Below, piece by piece: positions 46,001 to 54,195 of a stretch of DNA of 64,000 nt. Below the pieces are notes generated by a model. The model worked only from the letters and a program-made list of their open reading frames with translations, searched no databases and was not told the origin of the DNA. Positions within the stretch are counted from its first letter, which is position 1, and each line of letters starts with the position of its first letter. This DNA is from JANSWY01 sp965267245. GTDB lineage: Bacteria > Bacteroidota > Bacteroidia > Cytophagales > Cyclobacteriaceae. Made by a program: the position numbers and the translations under genes. The DNA lies in NCBI GenBank assembly GCA_965267245.1, contig OZ253939.1, positions 5,766,001-5,830,000 on the forward strand, given 5' to 3'.

Positions 46001-46274
46001 TGTAAATGTCATTATTGCCATCATAGCTTGCCATATAGGCAATCGTCTTTCCGTCGGGAGAAAACTTTGGAAACATTTCCTCACCATCAGGAGAACTTAA
46101 TCTAATAGCTGTTCCACCAGTTTTTTCAACTATCCAAACGTCTCCTGCATAAGAAAAAGTAATATGAGACTCGGAAACATCCGGATACCGGAACATCCGG
46201 GCATTGATTTGAGCAAAAATTGAATTTTGAAGCGCAGTTAGAGTGACTGCACAGAGTAGTAGTCTAAGTTTCAT
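43020..46274 (-). CDS. Tricorn protease homologue, S41 family (periplasmic)
   Basis: 1084 aa with an N-terminal signal peptide (MKLRLLLCAVTLTALQNSIFAQ). The first ~600 residues form beta-propeller blades of the PD40/TolB-type (repeated SPDGKTIAYM, SPDGSKVAF, SPDSRWIAYS). A Lys/Asp/Glu-rich linker of about 30 residues follows (near residue 565). Then come a PDZ-like part (VGNYILAVNGIPLDP) and the C-terminal S41 protease fold with the nucleophile segment NGWSGSGGDAFPDYF and RTWGGLIGISGAP. Such enzymes are oligopeptidases acting in the periplasm. It is monocistronic. Confidence 0.95.
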   Translation of the reverse strand: MKLRLLLCAVTLTALQNSIFAQINARMFRYPDVSESHITFSYAGDVWIVEKTGGTAIRLSSPDGEEMFPKFSPDGKTIAYMASYDGNNDIYTIPVTGGVPKRLTYHSSFDVLVDWHPDGKSVLYSSGRESERQRYRQFHKVSIEGGPSEKLPLPYADFGSYSPDGSKVAFNFHSRTFRTWKRYQGGSTPSIYIFDLNSSTSEKVTENRASDEYPMWIGNKIYYLSDQGPNKRYNIWVYDISAKSNTQLTNFKDEDIHFPSAGKDDIVFEAGGKLYLLDVGSGEYNEVVINVITDQSGILPRMVKTDDLIFSASISHDAKRVAMIARGEVYTVPTEDGFVKNLSNTSGSAERYAAWSPDGKTIAYWTDKQGEYQLALYDVAAEKESIVTSFSDGFRYNIYWSPDSKKLAFVDQTMDINYFDVGTKSVTKIDKGLSMLEWGLRNFQVSWSPDSRWIAYSRSLKNNNSAIFIYDTSIKKRYQVTAGYYSDRRPQFDVEGKYLYLVTSRNFSPDYSDVDGTFIYSNTSQVAAISLKSSTPSILEPKNDAVEAKKEDTNEADDKKKKKSKEDDEDAEDEIKVDIDLANMERRMVIIEEIKPGNYRSLASVKGKLIYHKGPNTGSEIEKAPLMYYDLEKRETKTIVGDADGFELAAGGEKILIGHNNNYAIVEVGADQKMDKTIKTDQLKMMLDPKAEWKQIFTDAWRFERDFFYDKNMHGVNWNGMRIQYGNLLNDAVTRWDVNFVLGELIGELNASHTYRGGGDQERAKNENMGYLGVDWELTNGFYRIKKIIRGAQWDTEVRSPLDMPGVEVKVGNYILAVNGIPLDPTKEPFAAFEGLGGETVELTYNSSPSKSGAKKVIVQTLNSETRLRHLAWIEANRKRVEEATNGRCGYAYVRSTGLDGQSELVRQFVAQVDKDAIIVDERFNSGGQIPDRFIELLNRKPLAYWAVRDGKDWKWPHTAIYGPKAMLINGWSGSGGDAFPDYFRKAELGPLIGSRTWGGLIGISGAPTLIDGGGVTVPTFRMYDPDGKWFKEGHGVDPDIPVPENPGELATGTDAQLERAIQYINEQLKTYKGKPDHEEYEVR

Positions 46275-46348
46275 AATTGGATTTGATTAAAGTTCAGCTG
46301 GCACCTGAAGTTAGCTAATTTGACATCAATTCAAAGCATGATTATTTA

Positions 46349-47812
46349 TTAAAACCAATCTTGTTTTAATTTTTCATAAGCAATAATGCCACTTAGAGCC
46401 ACACCTGGAATTCCCTGACCGGGATATGTGGTGTCTCCGCAGATGTAAGCTTTTTTTCCATCCAGTCTGGCGTCATTCATTTGCCAGGGTTTGATATCAC
46501 GGAATTGCGGGTAGCCCCCTACAAATCCAAAGGATCTTCCTGTCCACTTATTCCATGATTTTTGAGTAGAGGAATGTCGATAAATGATATCATCCCGATG
46601 AATCAGCTTTTGTTTCTCCAGAACCTCCAGAATAGCCAATTCAGTTTCTCTTTTGTCGAAAATATTTTTCTCCGGGTTTGGGATGTGTGTGCTAATGGAT
46701 GCTACTCTGTTAGTTGGATCATCACATCTTGAATGATCTTCTTCATGATTTAGGCTAAGAAAAACACTGTTGGAACCTGTTCCAGGAAGTGGTTCATCTA
46801 AATGTACCTGGTAATGAATCGCGCTATATTTAAATCTCCCACTTTTAAAACCAATTCCCATCTGAAAAGCGCTGTTTAGCCTGTCTGATTGAAGGGTTTT
46901 CTTCGAAATTTGTTTTCTGATTCCGTTTTGAAAAAGTGGAGCGGTATCATTGATGGGGATGCCGGAAATAACAAAGTCACAGGTGAAATCTCCGTTTTTT
47001 GCACATACTTTATATCCATTATTAGATTCCTGAACCTCTAAAACCGGATTCCTCAAACTTAATTCACCCCCTCGGCTCTTGATAAATTCAATGAAAGGGT
47101 TGACAAGATTGAGTAAGCCTCCGTCCACATAATAATTACCGAAATTAGTATAACAAAGAGCAGTGGCCCCAAATAATACGTTTACTTCTTCAAGGTAATT
47201 CTGAGCAGTAATGAGCAATTGTTCATTTAAGAATTGCTTAAACTTTAGATTGTTGTTTAAGTTGAATTTTTTCAGCAGCCATTCCAATGTATAGAAAGCA
47301 TATCGGCTATAATTGAGTTGATCAATACTTATATTCCGAATTAAGGCTCCCAGATCACTAAAATTTGACGGAGGGAAAGAAACCTGTTTCAAGGAGGTAT
47401 CCCAGACAAATTGACTTACCGTGAAACAAAACTCCCAGAATTCTCTTTGCCCAGGCTTGCCAAAAGCCCGTTCAGCTTCTGTGATCCAATCTTCAAGGTT
47501 TTGGTACTTTCTGATACTACTTCCATTTGGTTGTCGAACTTCCATGGGTAGGTGTAATTTTCTTGTTGGGACCTCAATACCTGTCTTTTGAAGGATGTAA
47601 TGCAAAGGCATTCCTTCATCCAATCCTACAAGTGTAGTGGCCCCTGATTCAAAAACGAATCCTTTTCGCCAGTAAGAGCTGGTGCACCCTCCCGGGAGAT
47701 AGTTCTGTTCCAGAACGAGTACGCTTTTTCCTTCATTGGCTAATAAACTAGCGCAAGAGAGCGCTCCCATGCCACTTCCAATTACAATGACGTCCCAATG
47801 ACTATTCTTCAT
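46349..47812 (-). CDS. CrtI/CrtISO-type FAD-dependent oxidoreductase
   Basis: A 487-aa flavoprotein of the phytoene desaturase/carotenoid isomerase family. The dinucleotide motif IVIGSGMGALSCASLL is at residues ~10-25, followed by LVLEQNYLPGGCTSSYWRKG. The C-terminal FAD segment is KAYICGDTTYPGQGIPGVALSG. These enzymes desaturate or isomerise polyenes, or act on other isoprenoid or retinol substrates. No carotenoid gene neighbours it; the nearest gene is the divergent PTPS gene. The substrate is therefore unassigned. Confidence 0.85.
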   Translation of the reverse strand: MKNSHWDVIVIGSGMGALSCASLLANEGKSVLVLEQNYLPGGCTSSYWRKGFVFESGATTLVGLDEGMPLHYILQKTGIEVPTRKLHLPMEVRQPNGSSIRKYQNLEDWITEAERAFGKPGQREFWEFCFTVSQFVWDTSLKQVSFPPSNFSDLGALIRNISIDQLNYSRYAFYTLEWLLKKFNLNNNLKFKQFLNEQLLITAQNYLEEVNVLFGATALCYTNFGNYYVDGGLLNLVNPFIEFIKSRGGELSLRNPVLEVQESNNGYKVCAKNGDFTCDFVISGIPINDTAPLFQNGIRKQISKKTLQSDRLNSAFQMGIGFKSGRFKYSAIHYQVHLDEPLPGTGSNSVFLSLNHEEDHSRCDDPTNRVASISTHIPNPEKNIFDKRETELAILEVLEKQKLIHRDDIIYRHSSTQKSWNKWTGRSFGFVGGYPQFRDIKPWQMNDARLDGKKAYICGDTTYPGQGIPGVALSGIIAYEKLKQDWF

Positions 47813-47861
47813 ACTTTTGTTTAGAGAAGCCTAACATTCTTTAAACAGAATCGTTATCGTT

Positions 47862-47869
47862 ATGTTTGT
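47862..47869 (+). promoter_or_regulatory. Bacteroidota -7 box for the pterin genes
   Basis: TATGTTTG matches TAnnTTTG exactly and lies 28 bp before the start at 47898, in the divergent region with the CrtI-type gene. Confidence 0.5.
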
Positions 47870-47897
47870 GACTTTGTTCACTATTTCAATTGCTTGA

Positions 47898-48308
47898 ATG
47901 AAAGTATCAGTTTTTAGGAGAGAGCACTTTAATGCAGCGCACAGACTTCATAACCCAGAATGGGATGAAGAGACAAATCGTAAAGTGTTTGGAAAATGCA
48001 ATAACCCTAATTATCATGGTCATAATTATGATCTTGAGGTGAAGGTGACTGGTGAAACTAATCATAAGACTGGTTATGTTTATGATATGAAAGTCCTGAG
48101 TGACCTGATCAAAGAAAATGTTCTGGAAAGGTTTGATCATAAAAATTTAAACTTGGACACTGATGAATTTAAGCACGTTAACCCAACAGCAGAAAATATA
48201 GTCGTTACGATTTACAACATCTTGAGAGAGAAGATAGAGGAGGAGTTCGACTTGCAAATAAGATTATATGAAACAGAAAGAAACTATGTCGAATATCCAG
48301 CCAGATAA
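47898..48308 (+). CDS. 6-pyruvoyl-tetrahydropterin synthase / 6-carboxytetrahydropterin synthase family
   Basis: A 136-aa T-fold enzyme. Zinc-binding His residues are in FNAAHRLH and YHGHNYDLEV, with the catalytic Cys in GKCNNPN. The C-terminal pterin anchor Glu is in YETERNYVEY. The KCNNPN-x-HGHNY motif resembles classical PTPS more than typical QueD, so the product may be 6-pyruvoyl-tetrahydropterin, but family members are often bifunctional. It overlaps folE by 23 bp, forming a two-gene pterin unit from GTP. Confidence 0.9.
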   Translation: MKVSVFRREHFNAAHRLHNPEWDEETNRKVFGKCNNPNYHGHNYDLEVKVTGETNHKTGYVYDMKVLSDLIKENVLERFDHKNLNLDTDEFKHVNPTAENIVVTIYNILREKIEEEFDLQIRLYETERNYVEYPAR

Positions 48309-48978
48309 CGAAAAACAACTTCCAAAGTATGAGGAGTTTGGGGATGATCATGTAGGAACTTCCTATGACACTCCCATGAGGCCAGATGCCTTTGAACTCG
48401 ATGACGAACTGAAAATAGAACTAATTCAAAAGCATTTCAAGGAGATCATGCAGATATTAGGCATGGACCTGACTGACGACAGTCTAAGGGGAACACCATA
48501 TCGGGTTGCCAAGATGTACGTGAAGGAGGTATTTAGTGGATTAAACCCAAAGAACAAGCCTTTCGCGAAGCTTTTTGAGAATAAGTACAAATATGATGAA
48601 ATGCTTGTGGAGAAAGACATTACTTTTTATTCTCATTGTGAGCATCACTTTGTGCCGATTTATGGTAAGGCCCATGTAGCATACTTCTCCAGCGGGAAAG
48701 TAATTGGTTTGTCTAAAATCAATAGAATTGTTCAATATTTTGCGAAAAGGCCACAAGTCCAGGAAAGGTTGACTGTTCAAATCGCTAATGACCTGAAAGA
48801 AACCCTTCAAACTGAAGATGTTGCTGTAGTAATGGATGCTTCCCACATGTGTGTGTCCTCCAGAGGAGTAAATGATACCAATAGTCGAACAGGTACCGCT
48901 CATTTTAGTGGTAAATTTAAAGACGAAGCAATCAAGTCAGAATTTTTAAATTATATCAACACGAACACTAAGGAGTGA
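48286..48978 (+). CDS. folE: GTP cyclohydrolase I
   Basis: 230 aa from the ATG at 48286; an ATG at 48268 is also possible. The zinc and active-site motifs are CEHHFVPIYGKAHVAY and KINRIVQYFAKRPQVQERLT, then DASHMCVSSRGVND, all present. It makes 7,8-dihydroneopterin triphosphate from GTP. Cys, His and the second Cys (MCVSSRG) for zinc are retained. It is coupled to the PTPS gene, so the operon points to tetrahydrobiopterin-type or queuosine-type pterin rather than only folate. Confidence 0.96.
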   Translation: MSNIQPDNEKQLPKYEEFGDDHVGTSYDTPMRPDAFELDDELKIELIQKHFKEIMQILGMDLTDDSLRGTPYRVAKMYVKEVFSGLNPKNKPFAKLFENKYKYDEMLVEKDITFYSHCEHHFVPIYGKAHVAYFSSGKVIGLSKINRIVQYFAKRPQVQERLTVQIANDLKETLQTEDVAVVMDASHMCVSSRGVNDTNSRTGTAHFSGKFKDEAIKSEFLNYINTNTKE

Positions 48979-49013
48979 TAAGGGAATGTTTACGATAACT
49001 TATTGACCTTATT

Positions 49014-49021
49014 TATATTTG
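49014..49021 (+). promoter_or_regulatory. Bacteroidota -7 box for the GMC oxidoreductase pair
   Basis: TATATTTG matches TAnnTTTG exactly and lies 31 bp before the GTG start at 49053. The -33 region has TTT but no perfect TTTG. Confidence 0.5.
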
Positions 49022-49052
49022 TGTACATCTTGTCATTTTTAAACAAATTTTC

Positions 49053-49385
49053 GTGGAACGAAGACAATTCATCTTGAATGGTGCTATTGCAGTGGCTGGC
49101 ACATCAATTTTTACTATCCCCCTCGCGAATTGTTCGTCCGCAATCCCGAAGCATCCCTTGTTGAATACATTTCTGCCGAAGGACATAATAGATGACATTG
49201 GTTCAAACTATATAAAAGGCAACCCGGATTTTGAGGGTAGCAGAATTTCTAAAATCACGAAAGAAAAGCTCAGGAGGTCTGTATATGAGGATTTCAAACT
49301 AGGGAAAACGGTGATTTCAGGAGGCTGGATTGTTGCTGAAACAGAAGCACAATACTGTGCATTTCTTTATCTATCAAACAAGTAA
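49053..49385 (+). CDS. Small Tat-type partner of the GMC oxidoreductase
   Basis: 110 aa from a GTG start. The N-terminus has twin arginines ahead of a hydrophobic stretch (MERRQFILNGAIAVAG) and a Cys (LANCSS) that could be lipidated, although Asn before the Cys is not a good lipobox. The C-terminal half carries DFKLGKTVISGGWIVAETEA, a motif typical of small subunits preceding GMC flavoproteins. It ends 3 bp before the GMC gene. It may carry the flavoprotein across the membrane through the Tat system, since the GMC protein lacks its own signal. Confidence 0.7.
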   Translation: MERRQFILNGAIAVAGTSIFTIPLANCSSAIPKHPLLNTFLPKDIIDDIGSNYIKGNPDFEGSRISKITKEKLRRSVYEDFKLGKTVISGGWIVAETEAQYCAFLYLSNK

Positions 49386-49388
49386 GTT

Positions 49389-50912
49389 TTGCATATAGAC
49401 GCACGAAAACTTGAAGACAATTCCATTTTGAAGGGAGACATTTGTATTGTTGGAGCGGGTGCTGCGGGTATTACACTTGCGTTAGAACTTAACAAGTCCA
49501 ATAAAAAGGTAATTCTTTTGGAAAGTGGTGGATTTGAGTATGATGAAAGCACACAACAACTTAATAAAGGCATTAATATTGGCCAAAAATATTTTCCACT
49601 AAAATCCTCAAGGTTAAGACTTTTTGGAGGGACAACTGGGCTATGGAGTGGGTTTTGTGCGCCTCTTGATTCCATTGATTTTGAGGAGAGGTCCTGGATA
49701 TCTGATAGTGGTTGGCCATTCTCGAAAGAGGATCTTTCTACTTTCTATGAAAGAGCACAAAAGGTACTGGAATTGGGCCCTTTCAATTATGATCCAGACT
49801 ATTGGGAAAGTTTGCTGGGGGTACCCAAACTTGATTTAAATGCGTCGGAAGTATATACGAAAGTGTGGCAGAAAAGCCCACCTACACGAATGGGTGAAAA
49901 ATACCGTAATGAGATAGTTAATTCAGAAAATGTAGAGCTATATACTTTTGCTAATCTCACAAACATTGATCTTACTGAAAATGCCAAAGAGGTCAGACAG
50001 TTAGAGGTAAAAACAATTAGTGGGAAACAATTCAATGTCAGGGCCAATTGCTATGTCATGGCTTGTGGAGCTATTCAAAATACCAGGCAGTTGCTTCATG
50101 CAAACTCAGTGATGAAGAAGGGCGTTGGTAATCAAAATGATTTGGTGGGAAGGTATTTTATGGAACACCCTCATGTGGACAGTGCAGAGATTTGTTTAGC
50201 TGAAGGTATCAACATGGACTTTTATTATGAGAGTATACTTTCTGACAGTTCATTTGGGATGTTGGCTTTATCAGAGCAAAAACAGCGTGAAAAGCAATTG
50301 CTAAATTATTCAGCTCAATTAATACCCACCGCATATGATTCCCAGCGAAATTGGAATGTTGACATGTTTCCAGAAAACCCTAAAAATGTACTTGCATACA
50401 CTGAAAGCTTAGATAGAATTAGATCGGAAAGAACCTCAAGAAGACCAGAAACTAATTTTTACATATTAAGTACAAGAATCGAGCAAAAACCTAATTCGAA
50501 TTCAAGGGTTACCTTATCTCATGCCAAAGATAAACTCGGAATACCTGAATATAATTTGGATTGGAGGTTATCCACTTTGGACAAAAAGACCATTTTAGAA
50601 GCCAATAAAGTTATTGGTAATGAGCTTGGGAGAAATGGACTTGGTAGGCTGCATTTACAGGACTGGTTAATTGACAAGGAAGATTTATGGTCAGATAACC
50701 TAACCGGTGGTTGGCATCACATGGGTACTACACGCATGCATAATAACCCTAAAAAAGGAGTTGTTAATGAGAATTTAAAGGTTCATGGTAACACAAACCT
50801 GTATATAGCAGGTTCGTCTGTATTTCCCACCTCAGGAACTGCGAATCCAACATTAACGATTGTTGCATTAAGTATCCGTCTGGCAGATTACTTGATGAGT
50901 TTGTTTACTTGA
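49389..50912 (+). CDS. GMC family FAD-dependent oxidoreductase
   Basis: 507 aa from a TTG start. The FAD motif ICIVGAGAAGITLALEL is at residues ~19-35, and the GMC flavin patch GGTTGLWSGFCAPLD follows. The C-terminal GMC signature reads GGWHHMGTTRMHNN with the active-site His-His, and NLYIAGSSVFPTSGTANPT closes the FAD site. It oxidises alcohols or sugars. The substrate is unknown. No cytochrome c subunit is nearby, so electron transfer may use another carrier. It pairs with the upstream small protein. Confidence 0.9.
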   Translation: MHIDARKLEDNSILKGDICIVGAGAAGITLALELNKSNKKVILLESGGFEYDESTQQLNKGINIGQKYFPLKSSRLRLFGGTTGLWSGFCAPLDSIDFEERSWISDSGWPFSKEDLSTFYERAQKVLELGPFNYDPDYWESLLGVPKLDLNASEVYTKVWQKSPPTRMGEKYRNEIVNSENVELYTFANLTNIDLTENAKEVRQLEVKTISGKQFNVRANCYVMACGAIQNTRQLLHANSVMKKGVGNQNDLVGRYFMEHPHVDSAEICLAEGINMDFYYESILSDSSFGMLALSEQKQREKQLLNYSAQLIPTAYDSQRNWNVDMFPENPKNVLAYTESLDRIRSERTSRRPETNFYILSTRIEQKPNSNSRVTLSHAKDKLGIPEYNLDWRLSTLDKKTILEANKVIGNELGRNGLGRLHLQDWLIDKEDLWSDNLTGGWHHMGTTRMHNNPKKGVVNENLKVHGNTNLYIAGSSVFPTSGTANPTLTIVALSIRLADYLMSLFT

Positions 50913-50925
50913 GAAATCACAAAGC

Positions 50926-51357
50926 TTAGCTCATATCCATATTCCCAATCGCATATTTCAGATTGTATTTGAATTTATCAATTCTCCAGCCATTCTCGGT
51001 CTTTACCAGATGTAAGTCATAACTACCCACGAATTCCCTGATCTTTCCATTGGTCGCTGATTCTTTGAAATGTGTAGCAGTTGCATATGCAAATACATCT
51101 GCTTCTTTATCAGTGATGGTAACCAGATAATTTCCAGCCAAATGATTAACAGCATCTAATCCTTCAAAACCAGTTTTCCAGTTGCTGCATATTTCCTGTG
51201 AGGTTAAAGTAGTGGCCTCAGCTACAAGGGAAGACATGTCGAGAAATACATTTGGTGTGAATACTTCATTTTGCAGTTTTTCCCATTCCTGGTAATCTGT
51301 GTAAATGAATAGCTTGTTGACAATTTCAATGATTTCCTCTCTCTCAGTATGGTTCAT
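50926..51357 (-). CDS. SnoaL/NTF2-like protein
   Basis: A 143-aa cone-shaped alpha+beta barrel protein of the NTF2-like superfamily, as suggested by the helical start EREEIIEIVNKLFIYTDYQEWEKL, the beta strands TDKEADVFAYATATHFK, and the terminal strand NGWRIDKFKYNLKYA. These small proteins act as isomerases, dehydratases or ligand binders. No catalytic residues can be named with confidence. It is convergent with the GMC oxidoreductase, 13 bp from its end. Confidence 0.75.
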   Translation of the reverse strand: MNHTEREEIIEIVNKLFIYTDYQEWEKLQNEVFTPNVFLDMSSLVAEATTLTSQEICSNWKTGFEGLDAVNHLAGNYLVTITDKEADVFAYATATHFKESATNGKIREFVGSYDLHLVKTENGWRIDKFKYNLKYAIGNMDMS

Positions 51358-51452
51358 GTGATTTTTTATTTCACATAACGCTTGTTGATTGTTTTGGTTG
51401 TCAATTTCTCGATAGATAATATAAAATTAACTTGTGTTGCAGCATTTACAGA

Positions 51453-53999
51453 TTACTCATCTCTCAATGTCTCTGTGGGGTTTCTGTTTGCCACTTTTAA
51501 AGATTGGAAAGCAATTGTTAACCAGGATATCAGTAATCCTACACCTCCTGCCAGTACAAAAACCCAAAGGTCTATTGAAGTTCTATAGGCAAATCCTCCA
51601 AGCCAAATATTGATAAGGTATAGGGCAATTGGTGTGGCCAATAAAATACCCAGGATTACCAGTTTGGCGAAATCCTTTGAAAAGATCATCATTAGCTGTG
51701 CTACACTGGCTCCAAATACTTTTCTTATGCTTAGTTCTTTCGTACGTTGTTCTGCTGAAAAAATGGCCAATCCGTAGAGCCCCAGACAGGCAATGATCAA
51801 TGCCATAAGGGTAAAGGCATTCATCATGTTATTTATTTGTTCTTCACGCTTGAAACTATTCTCAAATTCCTGATCCAGGAAACTATAAGCAAACGGGAAA
51901 GATGGATCAATTGCGTATATCTCATTTTTCAAAGAGGAAATCAATGTTGTCATATCCTCATAAGATGCAATAGTGTTGGCATTCAGCTTAATTGATAGCA
52001 GTGACGGATTTGTTCCACTATCTGGCAGATACTTGTTGTCAATGTGGTAAACAACCAAAGGGCCAACCTTGTATTTTGGGCTCTTAAAATGAAAGTTATC
52101 AGTTACCCCGATTACCTGAAGTTTAGTCCTGCCATTGTAAATGAATTTACCTATTGGTGAATCTTGTTCATAATGATCAGGTGTTCCCCACCCCAGGGCT
52201 TGCACAGCTGATGCGTTCAGAATAACTCCATTGTGTGTGTCTGTTATTTTATTTTCCTCAAACTTTCTTCCGGCAATGAGCTTTACATTAAGTAAATCAA
52301 AATAAGTCTCATCAATTTTCATTCGACTCAACTCTAACTGATTTTCATTGTCAGGGCTTGCGCTAATCAGCTCTCCACGAGTGATATTTGGAGGTGTTTG
52401 GTGTGATTGGCCAGTGAGTGATATGGCTGGATTCAGATTTAAGCTCGATTTGAGTATCTGAACATCTGAGTTAAGGTGCTCAATATTGTGCAATTGTATG
52501 ATATGCTCTTTGTCATAGCCCAGGTCAAATTGGGATACATAGTTGAGTTGTTTCTTGATAAAGATCGCTCCAATAATAAGGGCAATTGTGATTGTGAATT
52601 GAAAGACTACCAGAGCATTTCTGACCGTTTTTCCCTGGAAACCAGATTTATTGGTGCCTTTGATACTGTTTAATGACTTGAATGAAGAGAGGAAAAATGC
52701 CGGATAACTCCCAGCAAGCAAACCGAGTACACAACAAAAACACACCACGACTAAAAGAATCAATGGGTTCGACAATTGCTGAGAGAGGTCAAGAGGTTTG
52801 CCTGACAACTGATTAAAACTATCGATAAAAACTTCCGTTCCTACAATGGCAAGGATTGTGCTTATTGTAACCAAAAATATTGCTTCGAAGAGGAACCGGG
52901 TAACAAGTGATCTTCGACCAGCACCAAGGATTTTCCGAATACCAACTTCTCTTGCCCTACTGGAAGATTGAGCTGTGGAAAGATTCATGAAGTTGATGCT
53001 ACAAAGTACCAGGATCAATATACCGATAGCAGAAAATGAGTATATAGTGGTTTTATTTCCAAGTGGTCCGAGGATATTGCCCATTTTTTCTGATCCCAGG
53101 TAAACATCCTCTAATGGCTGTAGGTACAGGTTCCATGACTTGTTGCTGGCATGTAGCTCATCAAAAGATTGTCCGAATAGCCTGGATAGAGTGGGTCCAG
53201 CATATTTGATAGGTATTGCTTGTAACCTATTTTCAAGGACTTCAATATCAGTGTTTTCTTGGATCAATGCATAATTGGTAAATGCTGTCCATGACCAGGT
53301 CGATTCATTCTGCTCGATATCTTTAAAACTACTGGAGGAAACAACCATATTGAATTGAATGTGAGAATGATTGGGAGCTTCTGAAATAACACCGCTAATT
53401 GTAAAGGGTTGAGCTTCTGGTTCTTTGTGGTCATTGCTTTCAAGGATGGTTCCTTTGAGGTATAGTACTTTTCCTAATGCAGGTTCATTACCAAAGTGTT
53501 TTTTTGCAACCTCATCAGTGATTACTACCATATTTGGTGAGGATAGTGCAGATTGTGGATCACCATCCACCAAATCATAAGAAAAAATTTGAAAGAATTC
53601 AAGATCAGCGACAAGCAGTTGCTCCTCGAGAAAACTGTTGGTGACTTCACCTGATTTTGAGGATACTACGAAACCCTCAGGTTTTAAGACTCGTGTGATA
53701 GCTTCTATTTCCTGTACGTCAGCTTTTAAAGCAAGAGCTACATTAGGGCCAGTTGTGGACATTTTCTCATTCCAATCCCCCCAAATCATAGATTGGTTGA
53801 CGCGGTAAATCCTGTCAGCATAGGTATGAGAAGTATCGAAAGTGTATTCGTATTGTACGTATAGTCCAATTAAAATACTGGTTGCAATACCTAAAGTGAG
53901 ACCTACAATATTTAAAAATGTGTGCTTCTTTTTCCGAGACATCATTCTTAAAGTAGCCTTAAACAAGCTAAATAGGGTGGTGATTTTTTGCATGATCAT
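51453..53999 (-). CDS. MacB/FtsX-type ABC permease
   Basis: 848 aa from the ATG at 53999; an ATG two codons in is also possible. Two MacB-like modules: first helix HTFLNIVGLTLGIATSILIG, periplasmic loop, helices with REVGIRKILGAGRRSLV, then a second module with ELSIRKVFGASVAQLM and C-terminal helices, ending NPTETLRDE. Unlike the permease at 24305 it lacks the PadR prefix domain. No ATPase is adjacent. It is likely an efflux or lipoprotein-type permease working with an ATPase elsewhere. Confidence 0.88.
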   Translation of the reverse strand: MIMQKITTLFSLFKATLRMMSRKKKHTFLNIVGLTLGIATSILIGLYVQYEYTFDTSHTYADRIYRVNQSMIWGDWNEKMSTTGPNVALALKADVQEIEAITRVLKPEGFVVSSKSGEVTNSFLEEQLLVADLEFFQIFSYDLVDGDPQSALSSPNMVVITDEVAKKHFGNEPALGKVLYLKGTILESNDHKEPEAQPFTISGVISEAPNHSHIQFNMVVSSSSFKDIEQNESTWSWTAFTNYALIQENTDIEVLENRLQAIPIKYAGPTLSRLFGQSFDELHASNKSWNLYLQPLEDVYLGSEKMGNILGPLGNKTTIYSFSAIGILILVLCSINFMNLSTAQSSSRAREVGIRKILGAGRRSLVTRFLFEAIFLVTISTILAIVGTEVFIDSFNQLSGKPLDLSQQLSNPLILLVVVCFCCVLGLLAGSYPAFFLSSFKSLNSIKGTNKSGFQGKTVRNALVVFQFTITIALIIGAIFIKKQLNYVSQFDLGYDKEHIIQLHNIEHLNSDVQILKSSLNLNPAISLTGQSHQTPPNITRGELISASPDNENQLELSRMKIDETYFDLLNVKLIAGRKFEENKITDTHNGVILNASAVQALGWGTPDHYEQDSPIGKFIYNGRTKLQVIGVTDNFHFKSPKYKVGPLVVYHIDNKYLPDSGTNPSLLSIKLNANTIASYEDMTTLISSLKNEIYAIDPSFPFAYSFLDQEFENSFKREEQINNMMNAFTLMALIIACLGLYGLAIFSAEQRTKELSIRKVFGASVAQLMMIFSKDFAKLVILGILLATPIALYLINIWLGGFAYRTSIDLWVFVLAGGVGLLISWLTIAFQSLKVANRNPTETLRDE

Positions 54000-54195
54000 A
54001 ATTTACCAAATAATATGCCAATCGAATCAGGATGCAATAAGTATTTGATTACTAGGATTATATGAATTTAAACCAATTTTTATTGTGCGAAAACGAACAA
54101 GTTTTTTCGCGAAAGTGGTCAATGGGTCCAAATGGGTAGCAATCCAATTTTAAGAAATATGGACTTTGCTTGTTGCTTAAGCCGGGTCAAGGGAA

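Noticed and set aside
54087..54110. Hairpin GCGAAAA/TTTTCGC as a terminator for the frameshifted lipoprotein gene
   Set aside because: The 7-bp stem exists, but on the minus strand it is not followed by a T-run, so I do not call it an intrinsic terminator.
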